Assembly: GCF_026342015.1 (NCBI RefSeq)
Contig: NZ_JAPENL010000002.1
Location: 191,001 to 255,000 of the forward strand
Direction of reading: 5' to 3'
DNA: 64,000 nucleotides
Source: Micromonospora lupini
Lineage (GTDB): Bacteria; Actinomycetota; Actinomycetes; Mycobacteriales; Micromonosporaceae
The notes below the pieces were generated by a model that worked only from the letters and a program-made list of their open reading frames with translations, was not told the origin of the DNA and searched no databases. Each line of letters begins with the position of its first letter. Within the stretch, counting starts at the first letter, position 1. Position numbers and translations under genes: made by a program. Shown here in pieces: positions 58,166 to 64,000 of this stretch.

Positions 58166-58574
58166 GACACGACCGACCCGACGCGCCACGAACGCCGGAC
58201 CGGGCCGGCTGCTGATCGCGGTCTACCTGCTCTTCGCCATCGCGGCGACCAGCCGGGCAGGACTGCAGATCGCCACCAAGTTCGACGAGGCCCCGGTGGC
58301 GTACCTGCTCTCCGCCCTGGCCGCGCTCATCTACATCGTGGCCGCGGTGGGTCTGGCCGGTGCCGGGCACACCGGCCGCCGGGTGGCGCTGGCCTCCTGC
58401 TCGGTGGAGTTGGTCGGGGTCGTGGCGGTGGGCATCCTGAGCGTTGTCGACAAGGACCTGTTCCCCGACGAGACGGTGTGGTCGCAGTTCGGCAGCGGGT
58501 ACGGCTACATCCCGCTGGTGCTGCCGGTGCTCGGCCTGTTCTGGCTCTGGCGGACCCGCCGCGCCCCCGCCTGA
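58158..58574 (+). CDS. small integral membrane protein, coupled to its upstream neighbour
   Basis: 138 residues with about four membrane segments (LLIAVYLLFAIAATSRAGLQI; VAYLLSALAALIYIVAAVGLA; LASCSVELVGVVAVGIL; YGYIPLVLPVLGLFWLW). The family is not recognised. It starts by GTG inside the end of the upstream gene. It converges on fabG after 23 bases. Confidence 0.8.
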   Translation: MVETRPTRRATNAGPGRLLIAVYLLFAIAATSRAGLQIATKFDEAPVAYLLSALAALIYIVAAVGLAGAGHTGRRVALASCSVELVGVVAVGILSVVDKDLFPDETVWSQFGSGYGYIPLVLPVLGLFWLWRTRRAPA

Positions 58575-58597
58575 AGCGGGGACGCGGCGGTGGCGGG

Positions 58598-59356
58598 TCA
58601 GGCCCGTGGGCCGCCTGCGACGTAGATGACCTGACCGGAGACGAATCCGGCCCCCTCGCTGGTCAGGAACGAGATGGTGTGCGCGACGTCCTCCGGACGA
58701 CCCGGGCGGCGTACCGGGATCTCGGCGGCGGCGTGCTTCTGGAGATCCTCGAAGTCGACCTTCATGCGGGCGGCGGTGGCCGCGGTCATGTCGGTGACGA
58801 TGAAGCCCGGCGCGACCGCGTTGACTGTCACCCCGAACGGCCCCAGTTCGATGGCGAGCGTCTTGGTGAAGCCCTGCAGGCCCGCCTTGGCCGCCGCGTA
58901 GTTCGCCTGACCCCGGTTGCCCAGCGCGGAGGTGCTGGAGAGGTTCACGATCCGCCCCCACTTGCGCTCCACCATGTGCTGCTGCGCGGCCTGGCTGAAC
59001 AGGAACGCGCCCCGCAGGTGCACCCCCATGACCGTGTCCCAGTCGGCGTTCGTCATCTTGAACAGCAGGTTGTCGCGGAGCACGCCGGCGTTGTTGACAA
59101 GCACTGTGGGTGCACCCAACTCGGCCGCGACACGGGCCACCGCCGCCTCGACCTGGTCGCGGTCGGAGACGTCGGCGCCCACGCCGAGCGCCCGGCCACC
59201 GTCGGCGGCGATGGCGTCCACCGTCTCCTTGGTGGCGGCCTCCTCGATGTCGACCACGGCGACGGCCATCCCGTCGGCGGCCAGCCGTCGGGCGGTGGCC
59301 GCGCCGATGCCGCGTGCGGCTCCGGTGACGATGGCGACGCGGGGCTCCTCCGACAT
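58598..59356 (-). CDS. fabG: 3-oxoacyl-ACP reductase-like SDR (FabG type)
   Basis: 252 residues of the classical SDR family. VTGAARGIGAATA is the TGxxxGIG loop, NNAGVLRDNLLFKM the NNAG motif, SSTSALGNRGQANYAAAKAGLQ has the catalytic Ser, Tyr and Lys (YxxxK), and APGFIVTDMT follows. It reduces 3-ketoacyl thioesters with NADPH in fatty acid synthesis, or acts on another keto substrate. It lies apart from other fab genes, so an accessory role is possible. The ATG is at 59356. Confidence 0.85.
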   Translation of the reverse strand: MSEEPRVAIVTGAARGIGAATARRLAADGMAVAVVDIEEAATKETVDAIAADGGRALGVGADVSDRDQVEAAVARVAAELGAPTVLVNNAGVLRDNLLFKMTNADWDTVMGVHLRGAFLFSQAAQQHMVERKWGRIVNLSSTSALGNRGQANYAAAKAGLQGFTKTLAIELGPFGVTVNAVAPGFIVTDMTAATAARMKVDFEDLQKHAAAEIPVRRPGRPEDVAHTISFLTSEGAGFVSGQVIYVAGGPRA

Positions 59357-59399
59357 GATTACCTCCCGGTAACGTGGGGTCGATCGGAGGAGCTTAACG

Positions 59400-61052
59400 T
59401 CAGAACCCCGGACCCCGGCATAGGCGAATCCACCGGTATCCGTGCCCGGAGACCTTCACCGCGCCGAGCTTGCCCAACTCGCCGTAGCCACGGTCGGTGA
59501 GCACGTCGATCGGCAGGTCGGCCTCCGGTTCGAGGCTGCTCAGGTCCACCTCGACGTCGTCGGTGCCGAGGTTGTGCACGAAGACCATCGTCCCGGTCGG
59601 CCCGTCCGCCCGGTGTGCCAGCACCCCGGCCGGCATGGCCACGTCGATGTGGGTGGTCGAGCCGGAGCCGATCTCGGGGGCCTCGCGCAGGGTCCGGATC
59701 ATGCGCTCGAACCAGGCGAGCAGCGACCTCGGGTCGCCGCGCTGGGCGGTGACGTTGACGTTCTGGTAGCCGAACTCACCCTTGTCGATCACCGGGCGGA
59801 CCAGCTTCTCCTCCTCCGCCGTGGAGAAGCCGGCGTTCGGCTTGTACGACCACTGCATCGGGGTACGGATCGCCTCCCGACCGGGCAGCGACAGGTCCTC
59901 GCCCATCCCGATCTCCTCGCCGTAGCGCAGCACGGGCGTGCCCCGCATCGAGAACTGCAGGGCGTACGCCAACTCGATGCGCCGACGGTCGTTGCCGAGC
60001 ATCGGGGCGAGCCGGCGACGGATGCCCCGGTCGTAGATGCGCATGGTCTCGTCCGGGCCGAACTGCTCGTACACCTCGTTGCGCTGTTCGGTAGTCAACC
60101 GGGACAGGTCGATCTCGTCGTGGTTGCGCAGGAAGGTGGCCCACTGCCCACCGACGGGCAGCTTCGGGGTGTCGCGCAGCGCCTCGATCAGCGACTCCGG
60201 GTCCTGCCGGGCCAGGGCGAGCATGAGCCGGCCGTTGAGCATGAAGTCGAAGAGCATGTGGATGCGGTTGCCGGAGCCGCTGGTGTCGCCGAAGAACGTG
60301 GGCAGTTGGTCCGGTTCGACGTTCGCCTCGGCGAGCAGGACGGCGTCGCCGCGCCGCCACTGCACGTGCTGGCGCATCTCGGTGAGGAACTCGAAGTCCT
60401 TCGGCGAGTTCGGGTTGCCCGGCTCGGTCAGCTCGATGATGAACGGCACGGCGTCCATCCGGAAACCGGAGACCCCGAGCTGGAGCCAGAACGACATGAT
60501 CTTCTTGACCTCGGCGCGGACCTGCGGGTTGGCGAAGTTGAGGTCCGGCTGGAACTTGTAGAACCGGTGGTAGAACCACGCCTTGGCCGTCCGGTCGTAG
60601 CTCCAGGTCTCCTTCTGCTCACCGGGGAAGACCATGCCCTGGTGCCTGTCGTCCGGCTCGGTGTCGGACCAGACGAACCAGTCGCGGTACGGCGAGTCAG
60701 GTGACGAGCGGGCGGACTGGAACCACGGGTGCTCGTCGGAGGTGTGGTTGACCACCAGGTCGATGATCACGCGGATGCCCCGGTTCTCCGCCTGGTGCAG
60801 CAGCTCGGCGAAGTCGCCGAGGGTGCCGAAGCGCGGGTCCACGTTGTAGAAGTCGGTGACGTCGTAGCCGTCGTCGCGGTTGGGTGACGGGTGGATCGGG
60901 TGCAGCCACAGGCAGGTGACGCCCAGCCGCGCCAGATAGTCCAGTCGACCGATCAGCCCACGGATGTCACCGACACCGTCGCCGTCGGAGTCGGCGTACG
61001 TGTCGATGTCGAGGCAGTAGACGACGGCTTCGGAATACCAACGGTCACCCAT
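59400..61052 (-). CDS. GH13 trehalose synthase/alpha-glucosidase-like enzyme
   Basis: 550 residues. The catalytic barrel has IIDLVVNHTSDEHPWF, GFRMDAVPF (nucleophile Asp), LLAEANVEPD (acid Glu) and FLRNHDEID (third acid), and the calcium-type loop DSDGDGVGDIRG. Trehalose synthases share this layout, interconverting maltose and trehalose; an alpha-glucosidase or amylosucrase-like activity cannot be excluded. ATG at 61052 (MGDRWYSEAV) is the best start because the open frame upstream runs antisense to DUF1349. No maltokinase domain or gene is adjacent. Confidence 0.88.
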   Translation of the reverse strand: MGDRWYSEAVVYCLDIDTYADSDGDGVGDIRGLIGRLDYLARLGVTCLWLHPIHPSPNRDDGYDVTDFYNVDPRFGTLGDFAELLHQAENRGIRVIIDLVVNHTSDEHPWFQSARSSPDSPYRDWFVWSDTEPDDRHQGMVFPGEQKETWSYDRTAKAWFYHRFYKFQPDLNFANPQVRAEVKKIMSFWLQLGVSGFRMDAVPFIIELTEPGNPNSPKDFEFLTEMRQHVQWRRGDAVLLAEANVEPDQLPTFFGDTSGSGNRIHMLFDFMLNGRLMLALARQDPESLIEALRDTPKLPVGGQWATFLRNHDEIDLSRLTTEQRNEVYEQFGPDETMRIYDRGIRRRLAPMLGNDRRRIELAYALQFSMRGTPVLRYGEEIGMGEDLSLPGREAIRTPMQWSYKPNAGFSTAEEEKLVRPVIDKGEFGYQNVNVTAQRGDPRSLLAWFERMIRTLREAPEIGSGSTTHIDVAMPAGVLAHRADGPTGTMVFVHNLGTDDVEVDLSSLEPEADLPIDVLTDRGYGELGKLGAVKVSGHGYRWIRLCRGPGF

Positions 61053-61130
61053 GCCGGAGGAACATCTCCGGTCGATCACCACGGCAAACCCGGGCGGCGG
61101 GGCCGGGTGAGGTTGGTTACCGTGCCGGTC

Positions 61131-61745
61131 ATGGAGATCGACCTCGTACCGCCGAGCGAACCGCTGGACTGGGCCCGGGGCGTCTGGCTGCGCCCACCGG
61201 TCCGCGCCGAGGACGGCCCGGCCGGCGAGCTGGTCGTCGAGGCCGGTGCGGAGACCGACTTCTGGCGGCGGACCAGCTACGGCTTCGTCCACGACAACGG
61301 GCCCGCTCTGCTGGCGCCGCTGCCGGTCGGCGCCGCCATGGAGGTGAGCTTCCTCCTCGACTTCTCGGCGCAGTTCGACCAGGCCGGTGTGCTCGTCCGG
61401 GTGGACGAGTCGACGTGGGTCAAGGCGGGCGTCGAGGTGAGCGACGGCGAGGCCCAGCTCGGCGCGGTGGCGACCCGGGAGTTTTCCGACTGGTCGGTGT
61501 CCCCGGTCCCGGGGTGGGCCGGCCAGGAGGTGACAGTGCGGGTCAGCCGGGCAGGCGACGCGCTTACCGTGCGGGCCCGCGTCGCGGACGCGGCCTGGCG
61601 ACTGGTCCGCCTCGCACCGATGGATCCGGCGGCCGAGGCCATGGCCGGCCCGTTCTGCTGTGCGCCGACACGTGCCGGCCTCACAGTGGTCTTCACCGGC
61701 TGGCGGCAGGGCCCGGCCGACGCCGCGCTGCACCCGGAGGGCTGA
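61131..61745 (+). CDS. DUF1349 (concanavalin-like) protein
   Basis: 204 residues. A beta-rich single domain of the DUF1349 type, with DFWRRTSYGFVHDNGPALL, FSAQFDQAGVLVRVDESTWVK and EFSDWSVSPVP as family segments. There is no signal peptide, so it is cytosolic. Such proteins resemble YesU and may bind carbohydrate; this is not tested. It is divergent from the GH13 gene with 78 bases between starts, which makes a link to sugar metabolism plausible. Confidence 0.85.
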   Translation: MEIDLVPPSEPLDWARGVWLRPPVRAEDGPAGELVVEAGAETDFWRRTSYGFVHDNGPALLAPLPVGAAMEVSFLLDFSAQFDQAGVLVRVDESTWVKAGVEVSDGEAQLGAVATREFSDWSVSPVPGWAGQEVTVRVSRAGDALTVRARVADAAWRLVRLAPMDPAAEAMAGPFCCAPTRAGLTVVFTGWRQGPADAALHPEG

Positions 61746-61778
61746 CCCGGCCCCTGCGCCTGACGGGCTGACCGGCAG

Positions 61779-61811
61779 GCGTGGCACGACTCACCTGCAG
61801 GTGTGCCACGC
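61779..61811 (+). terminator. hairpin between DUF1349 and DedA genes
   Basis: GCGTGGCAC (61779-61787) pairs with GTGCCACGC (61803-61811); the centre holds the palindrome CACCTGCAGGTG. It lies 33 bases after the DUF1349 stop. Confidence 0.55.
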
Positions 61812-61865
61812 CGACCGCTGGGTATGACCTTCCGATCCCCGGTAGCCGGCTCGGAAGGACGACCA

Positions 61866-62537
61866 ATGGCGTACGCCCAGACTGGTGACCCGTCCGAGTT
61901 CACGGGCCTGACCGGGTGGGTGGCGGCGGTGATCGAGGCGATGGGCCCGGTAGGCGTGGCGCTGCTTGTCGCGTTGGAGAGCATCGTCCCGCCGATCCCC
62001 AGCGAGATAGTGCTGGCGCTGGCCGGCTTCCTGTCCCACGAGGGCAAGTTCAACGTCTTCGTCGTGGTGCTGGCAGCGACGGCCGGCTCGTTGGTCGGCG
62101 CGCTGGTGCTCTACTGGCTCGGCGCGGCGCTCGGCGAGGAACGGCTCAAGCGCTGGCTGGACCGGATCCCGCTGGTGGACCGCGACGACCTGGAGAGGGC
62201 CGACCGCTGGTTCGAGCGGCACGGCCGGTGGGCGGTGTTGATCGGCCGGGTGGTGCCTGTGGTCCGCAGCCTGGTCTCCGTCCCGGCCGGCGCCAACCGG
62301 ATGCCGCTGGGCGAGTTCGTCCTCCTCACCACGATCGGCAGCGGGGTGTGGAACGCCCTCATCGTGGGTGCCGGTTACGCGCTGGGCAGCCGCTGGCAGG
62401 ACGTCGCCCGCTACAGCGACTGGTTCAACTACGCCATCGGGGCGGTCTTCGTCGTGATGGTGGTCCTGTGGGTGATCCGCAAGATCCGCCGCCGTCGCAC
62501 GCGCGACGACCGGCGGTCGGTGACCGCCGGTCGTTGA
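61866..62537 (+). CDS. DedA-family membrane protein
   Basis: 223 residues with the SNARE-associated/DedA fold. ALLVALESIVPPIPSEIVLALAGF is the re-entrant loop with conserved Glu and Pro, and GRVVPVVRSLVSVPAGANRMPL the second with the Arg motif. Several helices follow and a basic tail ends the protein (IRRRRTRDDRR). DedA proteins flip undecaprenyl phosphate or phospholipids or affect the proton-motive force. The ATG at 61866 follows GGAAGGACG. Confidence 0.92.
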   Translation: MAYAQTGDPSEFTGLTGWVAAVIEAMGPVGVALLVALESIVPPIPSEIVLALAGFLSHEGKFNVFVVVLAATAGSLVGALVLYWLGAALGEERLKRWLDRIPLVDRDDLERADRWFERHGRWAVLIGRVVPVVRSLVSVPAGANRMPLGEFVLLTTIGSGVWNALIVGAGYALGSRWQDVARYSDWFNYAIGAVFVVMVVLWVIRKIRRRRTRDDRRSVTAGR

Positions 62538-62549
62538 ACCGCGTTCCGC

Positions 62550-63293
62550 TCAGCCGGGCAGCGCGACGGGCTGCTGGGGCCGGCGCAGCACCGCCTGCTC
62601 CAGCGCCGACCAGGCGGTCGTCGTCACCAGGTAGATCAGCGCCGCGAGCGGCAGCACCAGCGCCACAAGCACTGTCGTGAACGGCAGCAGGGGCAGCAGC
62701 CGGCCGAGCGTGGCGGCACCCGGGCCCTCGGTGGGCGTACCGGCCACCGTGCCGACCGCCGCCTGCGCCCGGCGGGCCCGGCGCGACGACCACCAGGCAA
62801 GCACCAGCAGCAGGGCCAGCAGGGCGACGAAGAGCGGTCCGGCCGCCCCGGCCAACCCGTCGCTCACGTGGTGGCCCAGCGGCACCCCGGCCAGCCGCTC
62901 GTCCAGCAGCCCTGTGCCGCCCTCGTCGGTGGCGAACAGCCGGTACAGCACCAGCAGGAACGGCGCCTGGAGCAGCAACGGAAGGCAGCCGGCGATCGGG
63001 TTCGCGCCGGCGGAGCGGTAGAGCGCGAACACCTCGCGCTGGAGGGCCGCCGGGTCGTCGGCGTACCGCTGCTGGAGATCGCGCACCTGGGGGGCGAGCG
63101 CCGCGCGGCGCCGTTCCCCGCGGACCTGCGCGACTGTCAGCGGCGCGATGAGCAACCGGACGGCGATGGTGAGCAGCACGATGGCGGCGACGGTCGCCGT
63201 GCCATCGGCGAACGGTTCGAGCAGATCGGTGAGCCAGGACAACGCGGTGCCGGCGGCGCCGACGACGCTGTGCAGTGGTGCGAAGGCGAGCAT
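62550..63293 (-). CDS. YidC/Oxa1-family membrane insertase, second-copy type
   Basis: 247 residues. The Oxa1 domain has VRLLIAPLTVAQVRGERR with the cytosolic Arg-containing groove, LQQRYADDPAALQREVFALYRSAGANPIAGCLPLLLQAPFLLVLY, and two or three further helices. It lacks the C-terminal basic tail of the housekeeping YidC, and no rnpA, rpmH or jag gene is nearby, so it is probably a paralogue. It inserts membrane proteins. It is followed by a DUF6412 gene upstream on the same strand, a common pairing. Confidence 0.88.
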   Translation of the reverse strand: MLAFAPLHSVVGAAGTALSWLTDLLEPFADGTATVAAIVLLTIAVRLLIAPLTVAQVRGERRRAALAPQVRDLQQRYADDPAALQREVFALYRSAGANPIAGCLPLLLQAPFLLVLYRLFATDEGGTGLLDERLAGVPLGHHVSDGLAGAAGPLFVALLALLLVLAWWSSRRARRAQAAVGTVAGTPTEGPGAATLGRLLPLLPFTTVLVALVLPLAALIYLVTTTAWSALEQAVLRRPQQPVALPG

Positions 63294-63392
63294 GGGAAAC
63301 CCCTCGGTCCGATTCCGGTGGGTCCTCCCCCGGCGGCGACCGCCGGCACGGAGGACCGGTGACTGCGGGATCGGCCGCGCGGCGGTGTGGCG

Positions 63393-63686
63393 CTACGCGG
63401 CCGAGGGGCGTCCGGGCGCGCGGGGGCGAGGTCGGCCGGCGGCGTCCGGGTCGATCTGACGGGGAACCCGGCGACCTCGGGCGCGGGCACGCAGCCCGGC
63501 CCAGCGTCGCGCGACGCCTGGCGCCCCCGCCTGGCCGACAACGTGCGCGGCGAGCAGCGCGGTGAACAGGACCAGAGCGGTCAGGGCGGCCCCCGCCAGC
63601 AGGTCGGCCGGGCGGTCCGCAAGCATGGTGAGCTGGGCGAACGCGGACATCCACGCGACCCAGAGGAACCCCAGCGGCACCGGCAC
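63393..63686 (-). CDS. DUF6412-type small membrane protein
   Basis: 97 residues. An N-terminal hydrophobic stretch and a second helix (LLAGAALTALVLFTALLAAHVV) are followed by an Arg/Pro-rich tail. A GTG at 63686 gives MPVPLGFLWV. It lies 99 bases upstream of the YidC paralogue and is likely cotranscribed. The function is unknown; the pairing with YidC-like genes supports the family call. Confidence 0.7.
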   Translation of the reverse strand: MPVPLGFLWVAWMSAFAQLTMLADRPADLLAGAALTALVLFTALLAAHVVGQAGAPGVARRWAGLRARARGRRVPRQIDPDAAGRPRPRAPGRPSAA

Positions 63687-63834
63687 GGGCTCAGCATAGG
63701 ACCCGCTGTCGCGCCGTCCGGCCGAATCGCGATCGCCCCGACCGGCTCAGCCACGCGCACACGGGCCAGTAGTGGCCGACACGCGCGGGCCGCGCGCCGT
63801 TCCACGTTTCCGGGCGTTGCCACTGTGGGTAACC

Positions 63835-64000
63835 ATGCGGCCGACCGACGCGGACGGACCGCGAGAGGCAGAAACGGACGGTGGTGTCGCGATGACGGGC
63901 CAGCTGGCGGAGGCATCCAGCGGGACGACCGCGGGAACCGATGTGCTCACCGTGGGTGTCGAGGAGGAGTTCCTGCTCGTCGACCCGCACACCGGAGCCG
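63835..64000 (+). CDS. glutamate-cysteine ligase-like (YbdK/EgtA type) protein, cut by window edge
   Basis: Only the first ~55 codons are present. VGVEEEFLLVDP is the N-terminal strand of the carboxylate-amine ligase/GCS2 family, which joins glutamate to an amine such as cysteine. Starts at ATG 63835 and at 63892 are in the same frame; the latter has the shorter leader typical of the family. The product cannot be assigned further. Confidence 0.8.
   Translation, partial: MRPTDADGPREAETDGGVAMTGQLAEASSGTTAGTDVLTVGVEEEFLLVDPHTGA

Overview
The window is high-GC actinobacterial chromosome, most like the Micromonosporaceae (Micromonospora or a close relative). Evidence for this is the strong G/C preference at third codon positions, frequent GTG starts, the actinobacterial order prfA-prmC-tsaC-atp operon-DUF2550-cobO-murA, the block argS-lysA-hom-thrC-thrB-rho-rpmE, and a MurA with Asp in place of the catalytic Cys, as in mycobacteria. 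Both ends cut genes: a 3-hydroxyacyl-CoA dehydrogenase on the left and a glutamate-cysteine-ligase-like enzyme on the right.

From 1 to 7.5 kb: a lipoprotein, a membrane Ser/Thr kinase divergent from an ECF sigma factor, murA and the cobalamin adenosyltransferase (divergent, with overlapping start codons), DUF2550 and atpC. An LCP cell-wall ligase gene sits between atpD and atpC, and a strong hairpin terminator follows atpD. From 7.7 to 16.5 kb: the rest of the ATP synthase operon (atpD, G, A, H, F, E, B, then atpZ- and atpI-like genes) behind glyA, all on the minus strand.

From 16.5 to 30.3 kb: a sugar-epimerase-like oxidoreductase, a class A penicillin-binding protein, LMW tyrosine phosphatase, tsaC, prmC, a diguanylate cyclase on the opposite strand, prfA, rpmE, a full-length homologue of T4 polynucleotide kinase-phosphatase, rho with a long repetitive N-terminal insert, and thrB. 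From 30.4 to 41.6 kb: MFS, polysaccharide deacetylase and RND genes separate thrB from thrC-hom-lysA-argS.

From 41.7 to 64 kb is accessory in character: DUF3105 and DUF305 membrane proteins, an IS630-derived gene, tRNA-Arg(CCG), a UvrA2-type ABC protein with an AraC regulator, a stand-alone LigD polymerase domain, an HxlR/EmrB-type efflux pair, a TetR/MMPL operon with two perfect tandem operators, an erythromycin-esterase-like protein, DUF2795, an Erm-type 23S rRNA methyltransferase, an oxidoreductase, two small membrane proteins, FabG, a GH13 enzyme, DUF1349, DedA, a YidC paralogue and DUF6412.

The non-coding DNA is also notable. Three intergenic elements share GATCGACTC-N13-TCG(G/T)GGTGTCC and have TGATC...GATCA-like ends. 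Two other long hairpins also end in TGATC; one lies between a C-rich and a G-rich tract of opposite polarity. The candidates most worth following are the kinase/sigma pair, the T4 Pnkp homologue, the split ATP synthase operon, the Erm neighbourhood and the palindromic element family. I see no CRISPR array, rRNA operon, prophage or biosynthetic cluster.
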